A stretch of 17,097 bases of DNA, from the NCBI GenBank assembly GCA_937902565.1, contig CALFMX010000091.1, positions 1-17,097 of the forward strand, written 5' to 3'. Both the position numbers and the translations under genes were made by a program. This DNA is from an uncultured Spirochaetales bacterium (GTDB lineage Bacteria > Spirochaetota > Spirochaetia > Sphaerochaetales > Sphaerochaetaceae). Positions 1 to 8,117 of this stretch are shown piece after piece (the first letter of the stretch is position 1; each line of letters begins with the position of its first letter). Under the pieces are notes generated by a model, which saw only the letters and a program-made list of their open reading frames with translations, was not told where the DNA came from and ran no database searches.

Positions 1-1015
1 TCCGCTTGGTGCCGGCCAGTGCCATCGCCACTGCGTTGAGCTGCTGGGCCATCTGGTTGATCGGTTGGTTGATAGTCCTCGACAGCTGCAGGAAGGATGC
101 GATGGCTCCCAGCGTCAGCGGGGCAAGCCCGCTCAGTGCGAGGGTACCACCGGCGATGGCCACCAGCACATACTGGATGTAGCTGATGTTGCCCATGATC
201 GGCATGAGGATGTTGGCGTAGCGGTTTGCGTTGAAGGCGTTGGAGAAGAGCTCCTCGTTGAATTGGTCGAAGCGCTCGATCGCCCGCTCCTCGTAGGTGA
301 AGGTCTGGACCACCTTCTGCCCGTTGATCATCTCCTCGATGTAGCCGTTGGTCGCCCCGATGGCCTTCTGTTGGGCGATGAAGTGGGAGCCGCTCTTGCT
401 GGCGATCTTGCTGGAGATGAAGAGCATCGAGATGAGGGAGACGACAACGACGATCGTCAGGTGCCAGCTGGTGACCAGCATGGCGATGAAGATTGCCGTG
501 ACGGTGACGATCGAGCTGATGAAGTTGGGGATCGACTGGGTCACCATCTGGCGCAGGGTATCGGTGTCGTTGGTGTAGAGGCTCATCAGGTCGCCATGGG
601 AGCGGGTGTCGAAGTACTTGATCGAGAGGCCCTGCATGTGGGCGAACATCGAGTCACGGATCGACCTCAGCGTCCCCTGGGAGACTGTGACCATGAGGCG
701 GTTGTAGGTGTAGGTGGCCACCACGCCGCAGAGGTAGATGAGGGCCATCTTCATCAGGGCCCCGATGAGGGGGACGAAGGAGGCCGAGGGCCCCTGGGCG
801 GCCATCGGGGTGATGTAGGAGTCGATGAGGATGCGCAGGAAGACCGAGCCGGCAACCGAGGCGAGGCTGCTGACCAGGATGGCGACCACCACGACGGCCA
901 GGCGAGCCTTGTGCTCGGTGAAGATCAGCTTCAGGAGACGGGAGAAGGTCTTCGAGTCAAGTTTTGGCATTTTGGAGGGGAAGTTGCGCCCACCACCGCG
1001 TCCGGGTCCGGTCAT
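1..1015 (-). CDS. ABC exporter half-transporter, TM288-like subunit (partial, transmembrane part only)
   Basis: This is the second subunit of a heterodimeric type IV (B-family) ABC exporter in the inner membrane; the substrate cannot be told from sequence. The visible 338 residues are the N-terminal extension and six-helix transmembrane domain. Hydrophobic segments lie near residues 38-62, 82-103, 160-200 and 275-310, and the domain ends with a stretch (PINQMAQQLNAVAMALAGTKR region, 317-338) that in this family leads into the nucleotide-binding domain. That ATPase domain lies beyond the window edge. The start is supported by an AAGGAGG site at 1023-1029, seven bases upstream, and by an ATGA overlap with the stop of the preceding ABC gene. 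By analogy with TM287/TM288 this subunit should carry the canonical Walker B glutamate and switch histidine, which its partner lacks; this cannot be seen here. Confidence 0.9.
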   Translation of the reverse strand, partial: MTGPGRGGGRNFPSKMPKLDSKTFSRLLKLIFTEHKARLAVVVVAILVSSLASVAGSVFLRILIDSYITPMAAQGPSASFVPLIGALMKMALIYLCGVVATYTYNRLMVTVSQGTLRSIRDSMFAHMQGLSIKYFDTRSHGDLMSLYTNDTDTLRQMVTQSIPNFISSIVTVTAIFIAMLVTSWHLTIVVVVSLISMLFISSKIASKSGSHFIAQQKAIGATNGYIEEMINGQKVVQTFTYEERAIERFDQFNEELFSNAFNANRYANILMPIMGNISYIQYVLVAIAGGTLALSGLAPLTLGAIASFLQLSRTINQPINQMAQQLNAVAMALAGTKR

Positions 1016-2742
1016 GCGAGCGCCTCCTTGTGTCCTTGGCTGGCGTAGAGGTCCTGGTAGCGGGTACAGCTGGCCAGCAGCTCCTGGTGTGTCCCCACGC
1101 TGTGGATCACCCCATCGTCGAGGATGATGATCTGGTCACTGTCGATGACCGAACTGACCCGCTGTGCGATGATGATCTTGGTCGAGTCTGCCAATTCGCT
1201 CTTCAGGGCCTTCTGAATCTTGGCGTCGGTCTTGGTGTCAACGGCGCTGGTCGAGTCGTCGAGGATCAGGATCTTGGGGCGCTTGAGCAGGGCCCGGGCG
1301 ATGGAGAGGCGTTGTCGCTGCCCGCCCGAGACGTTCGCCCCATCCTGTTCGATCCGGCTCTCGTAGCCGTTGGGGAAGCTGGTGATGAAGGGGTGGGCCT
1401 GTGCGATGGTGGCTGCCCATACCAGCTCCTCGTCGCTCGCCTCGCTGTTGCCCCACCTGAGGTTCTCGGCGATGGTGCCGCCGAAGAGCACGCTCTTCTG
1501 CAGTACCATCCCCACCGCCTGGCGCAGTGCCTTGGTCTGGTAGCTACGCACATCTTCCCCGCCGACCTTCACCGTGCCTTCGGTGACATCGTAGAGGCGG
1601 GCGATCAGCTGGACGAGCGAGGTCTTGCCGCTGCCGGTCGCCCCGAGGATGCCCACCGTCTGCCCGCTCTCGATGGTGAGGTTGATGTTCTTGAGGACAC
1701 ATGATTGCTCATCCTTGGTGTAGCTGAACGAGACGTTCTCAAAGACCACCGAGCCGTCCTTGACAGCAGGGATGCCGCCCTCGTTTGGCCCGATGTCGCT
1801 GGTGGTGGCGAGGACCTCCTCGATGCGGACCGCCGAGGCACGGCTGATGGTCAGCATCACGATGACCATCGAGAGCATCATCAGGCTCATGAGGATCTGG
1901 GAGGTGTAGGAGACGAAGCTCATCAGCTGTCCGCTTGTCATCCGGTCTGCGACGATGAGGCGGGCGGCAACGAAGAAGATGGCGATGAGGCTGAAGTACA
2001 TCGTTGACTGCATCAGGGGGCTGTTCAGGGCCATCGTCTTCTCCGCTTTGGAGAAGTCCTTGTAGATCGAGTCGCTGACCGCATTGAACTTCTCCTTCTC
2101 AAAATCCTCGCGAACGAAGGATTTGACCACCCTGATACCCCTGATGTTCTCCTGGACGACGAGGTTGAGTCGGTCGTAGGTCTTGAAGACCTTGCCAAAG
2201 AGGGGGTAGACGAGCCTGATCAGCAGAAAGAGGCCGATAGCCAACACCGGTATGGAGATGAGGTAGATCAGCGAGAGGGTCGAGTTGAGCTTCAGGGCCA
2301 TGAAGAATGCGAAGGTGAGCATCGCCGGGCTGCGCACCGCGATGCGGGTGAGCATCTGGTAGGAGCGCTGGACGTTGGTCACGTCGGCGGTCATGCGGGT
2401 CACCAGGCTTGCGGTGGAGAAGGAGTCGATATTGGAGAAGGAGAAGCCCTGGATCGTGCAAAAGAGGCTTTGGCGCACGTTCCGTGCAAACTTGGTCGAG
2501 GCGAGGGCGGCAAAGTGGCCGCCGAGCACCCCGAGCGTCAGCGCGAGAGCGGAACAGAGGAGGAGAATCGCCCCCCATTTGTAGATCTCACCCATGTTGC
2601 CGGCACTGACCCCGAGGTCGAGCAGATGTGCCATGAGGTAGGGGATGGTCACGTCCATGGCCACCTCGAGGATGACGAAGGTCATCGTCAAGACGGTGGG
2701 CACAATCGTCCCCTTGGTCTGTTTTCTTAGTTCACGAAACAT
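1012..2742 (-). CDS. ABC exporter half-transporter with degenerate ATPase site (TM287-like subunit)
   Basis: A complete 576-residue membrane-ATPase fusion: transmembrane domain at about 1-305, nucleotide-binding domain at about 330-576. Walker A GATGSGKTS is at 367-375, the Q-loop glutamine at 415, signature VSGGQ at 471-475 and Walker B ILILDD at 491-496. Two catalytic positions are altered: the Walker B glutamate is Asp496 (DDSTSAVD) and the switch-loop histidine is Gln527 (IIIAQR). The same two changes mark the degenerate site of heterodimeric exporters such as Thermotoga TM287/TM288 (established knowledge), so this is very likely the non-catalytic half that pairs with the next gene, which overlaps by ATGA. 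The start has a TAGGA-type site eight or nine bases upstream. Function is multidrug or lipid export by family only; the substrate is unknown. Confidence 0.95.
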   Translation of the reverse strand: MFRELRKQTKGTIVPTVLTMTFVILEVAMDVTIPYLMAHLLDLGVSAGNMGEIYKWGAILLLCSALALTLGVLGGHFAALASTKFARNVRQSLFCTIQGFSFSNIDSFSTASLVTRMTADVTNVQRSYQMLTRIAVRSPAMLTFAFFMALKLNSTLSLIYLISIPVLAIGLFLLIRLVYPLFGKVFKTYDRLNLVVQENIRGIRVVKSFVREDFEKEKFNAVSDSIYKDFSKAEKTMALNSPLMQSTMYFSLIAIFFVAARLIVADRMTSGQLMSFVSYTSQILMSLMMLSMVIVMLTISRASAVRIEEVLATTSDIGPNEGGIPAVKDGSVVFENVSFSYTKDEQSCVLKNINLTIESGQTVGILGATGSGKTSLVQLIARLYDVTEGTVKVGGEDVRSYQTKALRQAVGMVLQKSVLFGGTIAENLRWGNSEASDEELVWAATIAQAHPFITSFPNGYESRIEQDGANVSGGQRQRLSIARALLKRPKILILDDSTSAVDTKTDAKIQKALKSELADSTKIIIAQRVSSVIDSDQIIILDDGVIHSVGTHQELLASCTRYQDLYASQGHKEALA

Positions 2743-2860
2743 CTCTATGATTCCTATTATTGTAGAAGCTGCCCCTCAATAGTAATGAAGTTTGGAAAAG
2801 TGGACAACCTGAGGGGGTGGGAAGCAAAGGGCGTGTGTTTGTGTACTTTTTATGTTGATT

Positions 2861-2896
2861 GCACAATAAAGGCCTGATGCAAGAAGCATCAGGCCC
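2861..2896 (-). terminator. Rho-independent terminator of the argR-pgi operon
   Basis: A perfect 10-bp stem (2871-2880 with 2886-2895) encloses a five-base loop. Read on the minus strand it is followed by TTTATTGTG. It starts 23 bases past the pgi stop codon, so it ends the argR-pgi transcript before the ABC genes. The T tract is short and interrupted but correctly placed. Confidence 0.85.
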
Positions 2897-2918
2897 GTCT
2901 GCGTTCGCTTCGCGTCTT

Positions 2919-4487
2919 CTAGAGCGAGAAGATTGATGCCCACGCCTTGAGCGTCGCATCTCCTTTGCTACCGTTCAACACGCTTGAGGCCAATACCTTG
3001 CCCAGCTGTACACCCTCTTGGTCGAAGCTGTTGATGTTCCACGCAAAGCCCTGGAACATCACCTTGTTCTCGTAGTGGGCAAGCAGTGCGCCGAGGACCG
3101 CCGGGGTCAGACGATCGGCGAAGAGGAGGCTCGATGGCCGCTCGCCTGCAAAGCGCTTGTTGGCGTTCTCATCCTCCTTGCCCCGGGCGAAGGCGACGAT
3201 CTGGGCGACGAGGTTCGCATTGAGCTTCTCCTGGCTCGTGGAGCCCTCGACGGTGACATCTCTCTGGTGCTGGGAGTGGAGGAAGCCGATGAACTGCAGG
3301 GGCACGATATCGGTGCCTTGGTGGAGCAACTGGTAGAAGGAGTGCTGTCCATTGGTGCCCGGCTCTCCGAAGATCACCGGCCCGGTGGGGTAGGTGATGC
3401 GCTCTCCGTCCCGGTTTACGCTCTTGCCGTTACTCTCCATGTCCAGCTGCTGCAGGTGGGCGCTGAAACGGCTGAGCGCCTGCGAGTAGGGGAGGATCGC
3501 CGTCGACGGCAGGGCGAGGACGTTTCTCAGGTAGATGCCGATCAGGGCATCGAGCAGCGCCGCATTCTCCCTGATCGAGGGGTTGAGCGCCTGGATGTCC
3601 GCCTGGTGGGCCCCATCGAGGAGGGAGGCAAAGCACTCGTAGCCGAAGGCGAGGGAGAGGATGACCCCACCGACCGCACTGGTGGAGCTGTAGCGTCCGC
3701 CGATGTAGTCGTCGATGAAGAAGGCATCGAGAACATCGCTGCTCCCGGCAAGCGGGCTGCTCTTGCTGGTCACCGCCACGATGTGGCGTGAGGGGTCGAG
3801 ACCGGCCTCTCTCATCGCCTCGCTGACGAACTGCTGGTTGGTGAGGGTCTCAAGGGTGGTCCCGCTCTTCGACACGAGGACGAAGAGGGTCTCTGAGAGA
3901 TCGATGTCACCGAGGATCTGGGCTCCATCGTCAGGGTCGACGTTGCTGATGAAGTGGGCGTCGAGGGTCAAGATTCCCTCGTGCGCCGCCCACCCCTTGA
4001 GGGCAAGGTAGAGGGCGCGTGGACCGAGGTCACTGCCACCGATGCCGATCTGTACGACAGTGGTAAAGCGCTTGCCGGCAGATGAGGTGATCGCTCCGCT
4101 GCGGACCGCCGTGCTGAACGCCTTGATCTTGGCACGCTCACCGAGGTAGAAGGCCCCCTTGTCCTCCCCATCGACGACAACGGGCGCTCCCGCCTGGCCT
4201 CTGGCGAGGTGGTGGAGGACCTGGCGCCTCTCCCCGGTGTTCATGACCGCACCGTCGAGGAGGGCACGGTACTTGTCGATGAGGCCCGCTTCGTCGCCGA
4301 GTGCCTGCAAGGCCTTCAGGTGCGTGTCATCCACCGGCATCGCGGCCCAGTTGTAGCGCATTGATGCCCCTGCATCGACCCATGAGGAGGCGATGCGCTC
4401 AGGGGTCAGGAGCTCCTTGATGGAGGGTCGGGGAAGTGTCTTGAGCTCGTTGAAAGCCTTGGTTTTGTCGAGGTTCTGGAAGGTCAT
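2919..4487 (-). CDS. pgi: Glucose-6-phosphate isomerase
   Basis: Interconverts glucose 6-phosphate and fructose 6-phosphate in the cytoplasm (glycolysis, gluconeogenesis). The 522-residue protein has the sugar-phosphate isomerase motifs in order: GIGGSDLGP at 148-156, SKSGTT at 206-211, DYIGGRYS at 260-267, MESNGKS at 350-356 with the catalytic-base glutamate Glu351, GQHSFYQ at 380-386 with His382 (ring opening), and GVQLGK at 492-497 with Lys497. Length is slightly below the roughly 550 residues of the E. coli enzyme. The start codon lies three bases after the argR stop, and its SD GAGGAG is formed by the last codons of argR, so the two genes are probably translationally coupled. A terminator follows directly. 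Nothing about the protein looks damaged. Confidence 0.98.
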   Translation of the reverse strand: MTFQNLDKTKAFNELKTLPRPSIKELLTPERIASSWVDAGASMRYNWAAMPVDDTHLKALQALGDEAGLIDKYRALLDGAVMNTGERRQVLHHLARGQAGAPVVVDGEDKGAFYLGERAKIKAFSTAVRSGAITSSAGKRFTTVVQIGIGGSDLGPRALYLALKGWAAHEGILTLDAHFISNVDPDDGAQILGDIDLSETLFVLVSKSGTTLETLTNQQFVSEAMREAGLDPSRHIVAVTSKSSPLAGSSDVLDAFFIDDYIGGRYSSTSAVGGVILSLAFGYECFASLLDGAHQADIQALNPSIRENAALLDALIGIYLRNVLALPSTAILPYSQALSRFSAHLQQLDMESNGKSVNRDGERITYPTGPVIFGEPGTNGQHSFYQLLHQGTDIVPLQFIGFLHSQHQRDVTVEGSTSQEKLNANLVAQIVAFARGKEDENANKRFAGERPSSLLFADRLTPAVLGALLAHYENKVMFQGFAWNINSFDQEGVQLGKVLASSVLNGSKGDATLKAWASIFSL

Positions 4488-4490
4488 GGT

Positions 4491-4961
4491 CTACTCCTCA
4501 ATGTCCGGGATCCGGGTCTTGAAACTCTCTTGGAGATCCTCCTTGCTCATCCCCTCGCGTAGGATGATGAAGATCGTGTCGTCCCCTGCAAGGGTGCCGA
4601 GGATCTCGGGGATGGCAAGGATGTCCAGGGCGATGCCCACCGAATTGGCGTGACCCGGGCGGGTCTTGATCACCCCGAAGTTGCCGCTGAACTCGATGGA
4701 GAGGATGCCGCGCCTCACATCTTGGATATAGCTCTTCTCCGATTCGCTGACCAGGTCGCTATCGGGGAGGCTGTAGTAGTAGCCCGACCAACCGTCACTG
4801 ATTTTGCCCACCTTGAGCATCTTCAGGTCCCGTGACAGGGTCGCTTGGGTCACGCTGTACCCCTCGACCCGAAGCATCTCGAGCAGCATGTCCTGGTTGT
4901 CGATCCGGTTGTTCTTGATCAACTCCTTGACAACAGCAAGTCGGTTGTGTCGTTCCCTCAT
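4491..4961 (-). CDS. argR: Arginine repressor ArgR/AhrC
   Basis: A 156-residue transcription regulator that binds ARG boxes as an arginine-dependent hexamer. The N-terminal winged helix (about 1-70) contains the recognition segment TQATLSRDL at 38-46. The C-terminal oligomerisation and arginine-binding domain contains GTLAGDDTI at 122-130, with the aspartate pair that contacts arginine in the family. The length is typical. The start has AGGAG about nine bases upstream. It is the first gene of a unit with pgi, an unusual partner because pgi is not an arginine gene. ARG-box-like sequences sit just upstream of the start (see the separate entry), which suggests autoregulation. No arginine biosynthesis or deiminase genes are in the window. 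Confidence 0.96.
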   Translation of the reverse strand: MRERHNRLAVVKELIKNNRIDNQDMLLEMLRVEGYSVTQATLSRDLKMLKVGKISDGWSGYYYSLPDSDLVSESEKSYIQDVRRGILSIEFSGNFGVIKTRPGHANSVGIALDILAIPEILGTLAGDDTIFIILREGMSKEDLQESFKTRIPDIEE

Positions 4962-4976
4962 CGTCTATATCTCCTG

Positions 4977-5015
4977 TGTGAATATTTATGCTTTTAACAC
5001 GAATAAAGATACAGC
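4977..5015 (-). promoter_or_regulatory. Candidate tandem ARG boxes upstream of argR
   Basis: Box 1 (4977-4994, read on the plus strand) is TGTGAATATTTATGCTTT. It matches the enteric consensus WNTGAATWWWWATTCANW at all but two positions. Box 2 (4998-5015) is weaker, matching 13 of 18, but keeps GAAT and the ATNCA core. They are separated by three bases, the spacing known for paired ARG boxes. They lie 16-54 bases upstream of the argR start codon, where bound ArgR could block transcription. The consensus comes from enterics and Bacillus, and its use here is inferred. Confidence 0.5.
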
Positions 5016-5062
5016 ACAATTGTCTCAAAAGCAATAAGCGAATGATCTTCTCCTCCTGATAC

Positions 5063-5088
5063 TTGACCGAAAAAGATGGGTGTATCAT
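5063..5088 (+). promoter_or_regulatory. Weak candidate promoter for lemA-DUF2207
   Basis: TTGACC (5063-5068) and TATCAT (5083-5088) resemble sigma-70 hexamers, but the spacer is only 14 bases, shorter than normal. A TG pair directly precedes the -10 hexamer. No better candidate is visible between the divergent argR and lemA genes. Confidence 0.3.
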
Positions 5089-5120
5089 GCTGGTGGTGAC
5101 GCTTGTCAGGAGGTCTGGAG

Positions 5121-5669
5121 ATGACACTTATCATTATCATTGCAGTACTGGTACTGCTCGCTATCTATGTAATCAGTGTGAACAACAAATATGTGCGCCT
5201 GAAGAACCAGGGTGAAGAGGCCGCCTCGGCCCTCGATGCACACCTCAAGCAGCGCTACGACCTGGTCCCCAATCTGGTGGAGACCGTAAAGGGGTATGCT
5301 CAGCATGAACAGAAGACGTTGACCGCCGTCATCGAGGCACGCAACAAAGCAGTCAGCGCCCCGACCCTCGAGGCGCGCGATGAGGCGGACAAGGCCTTCT
5401 CCTCAACACTGCGTTCGCTCTTTGCCCTCAGCGAGTCGTACCCCGACCTGAAGGCAAACCAGGGTTTCCTCGACCTGCAGAAGCAACTGCAGAAGATTGA
5501 GGAGCAGCTGCTTGGTGCCCGCAAGTACTACAATGCCGTGATCAAGCAGATCAACACCCTCATCGAGCTCTTCCCCTCGTCCCTGGTCGCCAAGGTCCTC
5601 CACTTCTCCAAGAAGGAGTACCTGGTCATCGAGGATGAGGCGAGGGCACGTGTCGAGGTCAAGTTCTGA
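5121..5669 (+). CDS. lemA: LemA family membrane protein
   Basis: A 182-residue protein with one N-terminal transmembrane helix (about residues 2-20) followed by the four-helix LemA domain. Family motifs visible are QRYDLVPNLVETVKGYA (44-60) and a helix with ESYPDLKANQGFLDLQ (105-120). The biochemical role of LemA is not established. I start it at the ATG at 5121 because AGGAGG (5108-5113) lies seven bases upstream. A TTG at 5103 in the same frame would start upstream of that site and is not preferred. Its stop overlaps the start of the following DUF2207 gene (TGATG), a pairing common in bacteria that implies a joint envelope function. The extracytoplasmic placement of the domain is inferred. 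Confidence 0.95.
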   Translation: MTLIIIIAVLVLLAIYVISVNNKYVRLKNQGEEAASALDAHLKQRYDLVPNLVETVKGYAQHEQKTLTAVIEARNKAVSAPTLEARDEADKAFSSTLRSLFALSESYPDLKANQGFLDLQKQLQKIEEQLLGARKYYNAVIKQINTLIELFPSSLVAKVLHFSKKEYLVIEDEARARVEVKF

Positions 5670-7528
5670 TGAAGCGGGCCCTGCTCTCTCTTCTGCTCTC
5701 AATCGTGCTTCTGGGCGCTCTCGGCGCCCAGGACTACGTCTTTGAGCGCTTCGAACTGGCCATGGAGGTAGGCTTGGATAACAGCTACCAGATCGAGGAG
5801 CGGATCACGGCCAACTTCTTCGTCCCTCGCCATGGCATCTACCGGGAGATCCCGGTCAAGTTCGGCAATGTGCGTACCAAGGTGGAGAACCTGAAGAGCA
5901 GTGAGCCGATCACCCGCGACTCCTCATCAAACGATTGGGTCACCTTCCGCCTCGGCTCGGGGGACCAAACCGTCAGTGGAGTGAAGGAGTACCTGCTCTC
6001 CTACTCCTACCAGATTGGTGATGACCGCAATCCCGAATACGATGAGCTCTACTTCAACCTTCTCGGGGATGGGTGGCAGGCTCCTATCAAGGAGTTCGTC
6101 TTCACCATCTCCTTCCCCGAGGCAATCGACCCCTCGATGGTCTTCCTCACCGGCGGTGCCTACGGCTCGACTGCCCAGAAGGGGAGGTTTGAGATCAGTG
6201 AGGACAGGAGGACGATCACCGGGTCTGCCCAGAACCTCAAGGCCGGCGAGGCGTTGACGCTGAGGGTCCAGATGGAGGAGGGGTACTTCAGTGAGGTGGT
6301 CCCCTATGTCGATTACACCCTACCGCTCACCGCCCTCACCCTGCTTGTCGTTGCGGCGATAGCGGCCCATGCCCTCACGCTCTTCTCCCGCTATGGGCGC
6401 GAAGAGGTCTTCGTCCCGGTGGTGCGCTATGAAGCCCCTACCGATCTCAGCCCCCTGGAGGTCGGCTACCTCGCCGACGGGGTGGTGGACAACAAGGATC
6501 TGACGAGCATGCTCTTCTACTGGGCCGATGGCGGCTATCTGATCATCGAGGAGCGGGGCAAGCGGGACTTTGTCTTCACCAAGGTCAAGGAACTGAAGAC
6601 GGCCAAGGCCCATGAGCGTATGCTCTTCTCCGCTTTCTTCGCCGCCGGCGATGGGGTGACGGTGACACTCAAACAACTGGAGAAGGGCACCTTTGCCTCA
6701 GCGATGACCAAGGTCAAGGGGATGGTGCAGGACTACTACAAGGGAGAGCGGCGCCTCACCGATCCCACCGCCGAGCGCAAACGGACCTTCGCCCTGCTCT
6801 ACGGGGCAACGAGTGCAATCCTGCTGGCGGTCTCCTCATCGATCTTTGGAGGGGAGGGGGAGCTGGTCCTGCTCCTCCTCATCGGCCTCTTCTCCTTTGC
6901 CGCGGCGCTCCTCTTGGCCCACCGCCTCAACCAGGCGTGGCTGGTCGGCTCACCGGTCAAGCGGGTGATCAAGTCCATCGCAGCCGCCCTGCTCATGCTC
7001 ATCCTCTTCTTCGTGGTGCTGGTCATCCAGACTGAGCTGCTCGAACACGGGGCCGTGTACAGCCTGGTCATCTCCCTCTCGCAGGTGGGCTTCCCCTTCC
7101 TCTTCGGAATCCTGACAGTCGTCACCGCCAAGCGCAGCAGCTATGCCCAGCTCTGTCTCGAGGAGATTGCCGGCTACATGACCTTCATCAAGGCGGTGGA
7201 GAAGCCACGCCTGAAGTTGATGGTCGAGTCCGATCCCCAGCTCTTCTACCACGTGCTCGGCTACGCCATCGTGCTGGGCCTCGAGAGCGTCTGGGCAAAG
7301 AAGTTCAAGGGGATTGCCATCGAGCAGGCCTCCTGGTATGTGGGTCCCCGCCCGATAGCCGACGCGCTCTTCTACAGCGCCCTCTCGAGTCGCATCCACT
7401 CCAGTGTCATGGAGAAGGCAATCTACACCCAGTCGAGTGGTGGGAGCCGCTCGCCGATCCGCAGCTCATTCGGCTCGTCGGGCTTCAGTGGCGGTGGATT
7501 TGGCGGTGGGGGTGGAGGGGCCTGGTAA
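5669..7528 (+). CDS. DUF2207 family predicted membrane protein with glycine-rich C-terminus
   Basis: A 619-residue protein with a signal peptide (about 1-20, possible cleavage after GALGA). An extracytoplasmic beta-rich DUF2207 domain (about 22-210) precedes a membrane helix (about 218-238) and a soluble segment (about 240-370). Four more hydrophobic helices follow near 373-393, 399-417, 434-454 and 462-487. The motif LGYAIVLGLESVWAKKF (530-546) and the tail SGGGFGGGGGGAW are hallmarks of this family. The molecular function is unknown. The gene is translationally coupled to lemA, so the two products probably act together at the cell envelope. The soluble portion between the first and second helices is probably cytoplasmic, by topology inference. 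There is no sign of damage. The gene is followed at once by a hairpin that serves the convergent RRM gene and may also stop this transcript. Confidence 0.92.
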   Translation: MKRALLSLLLSIVLLGALGAQDYVFERFELAMEVGLDNSYQIEERITANFFVPRHGIYREIPVKFGNVRTKVENLKSSEPITRDSSSNDWVTFRLGSGDQTVSGVKEYLLSYSYQIGDDRNPEYDELYFNLLGDGWQAPIKEFVFTISFPEAIDPSMVFLTGGAYGSTAQKGRFEISEDRRTITGSAQNLKAGEALTLRVQMEEGYFSEVVPYVDYTLPLTALTLLVVAAIAAHALTLFSRYGREEVFVPVVRYEAPTDLSPLEVGYLADGVVDNKDLTSMLFYWADGGYLIIEERGKRDFVFTKVKELKTAKAHERMLFSAFFAAGDGVTVTLKQLEKGTFASAMTKVKGMVQDYYKGERRLTDPTAERKRTFALLYGATSAILLAVSSSIFGGEGELVLLLLIGLFSFAAALLLAHRLNQAWLVGSPVKRVIKSIAAALLMLILFFVVLVIQTELLEHGAVYSLVISLSQVGFPFLFGILTVVTAKRSSYAQLCLEEIAGYMTFIKAVEKPRLKLMVESDPQLFYHVLGYAIVLGLESVWAKKFKGIAIEQASWYVGPRPIADALFYSALSSRIHSSVMEKAIYTQSSGGSRSPIRSSFGSSGFSGGGFGGGGGGAW

Positions 7529-7529
7529 C

Positions 7530-7561
7530 AATAAAAATGGGCTGCCTCGACGGCAGCCCAT
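7530..7561 (-). terminator. Rho-independent terminator of the RRM gene
   Basis: A 10-bp stem (7537-7546 with 7552-7561) with a five-base loop. On the minus strand it runs into TTTTTATTGTT, so it best fits the end of the RRM gene. On the plus strand the downstream sequence is not T-rich, so its use by the DUF2207 gene is uncertain. Confidence 0.85.
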
Positions 7562-7583
7562 GCGTTACTGGATGTGTACTCGG

Positions 7584-7862
7584 TCAGTGGTGGTATGAAC
7601 CGTAGGAGGGGCGGCTCTTTGCGATTGCTTCGTTGACCCGAAGGTTCCGGCCCCCGAACTCGGTGCCGTCCAGCTGGGCAATCGCCTCTTCAGCGGAGGC
7701 ATCGTCCTCCATCTCGACAAACCCAAACCCCTTGGGGCGATGGGTCTCCCGGTCCATGATGATGTTGGCGCTCAGCACGGTTCCGTACTGGGCAAAGAGC
7801 TGCGCGAGCTCCTCTTCACTGGTCTTGTAACTCATGTTACCGACATAGATCTTCTTTGCCAT
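7584..7862 (-). CDS. Small single-RRM RNA-binding protein
   Basis: A 92-residue protein made of one RNA recognition motif plus a short basic tail ending SYGSYHH. RNP2 is KIYVGNM (4-10) and RNP1 is KGFGFVEM (44-51), with the aromatic residues that stack on RNA. It resembles the small bacterial RRM proteins, some cold-induced, known from cyanobacteria, spirochaetes and others; its RNA targets are unknown. I start it at the ATG at 7862, with AAAGGA eight or nine bases upstream, because the RRM begins at the fourth residue. The open frame continues far upstream into the coding sequence of the next gene and that part is not real. A short inverted repeat, TTGCA-GAC-TGCAA (7875-7887), overlaps the ribosome-binding region and could fold in the mRNA leader. 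Confidence 0.93.
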   Translation of the reverse strand: MAKKIYVGNMSYKTSEEELAQLFAQYGTVLSANIIMDRETHRPKGFGFVEMEDDASAEEAIAQLDGTEFGGRNLRVNEAIAKSRPSYGSYHH

Positions 7863-8088
7863 GCAACGCATCCTTTGCAGACTGCAACGCCTGTCTAATG
7901 ATATTGTTTTCGGTGGCGCAGTCTTGGACTCTGGGCTGTCAGCGAAATCCATCCAGTAACGAACGCAGTCAAACACAAAGCGAGAGGTCTGCAACACAAC
8001 ATCGAAAGCACTCAAACGGTACCATGGGCCTATGGGGCTGTCAATTCTCGCCCTCGGCCCAATTGCGTTTTCCCTGCTGTCCACGTGC

Positions 8089-8117
8089 TTGAAATTCACG
8101 GTGATTGTGACCATTAT
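8089..8117 (+). promoter_or_regulatory. Candidate promoter of the VTE5-like/DUF92 operon
   Basis: TTGAAA (8089-8094) and CATTAT (8112-8117) are separated by exactly 17 bases. If used, transcription would start near 8124-8125, at or next to the ATG at 8125, giving a leaderless or nearly leaderless message. This fits the lack of a good SD before either candidate start codon. It is prediction from hexamer similarity only. Confidence 0.35.

Noticed and set aside
65..1048. A 327-codon plus-strand frame over the first ABC gene
   Set aside because: The minus-strand translation is a clear ABC transmembrane domain with an SD and an overlapping start; the plus frame is low-complexity shadow.
5103..5120. 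TTG start six codons upstream for lemA
   Set aside because: The SD AGGAGG lies inside those codons, seven bases before the ATG at 5121.
7530..7561. Terminator of the DUF2207 gene on the plus strand
   Set aside because: The hairpin has its T tract only on the minus-strand side, so I assign it to the RRM gene.
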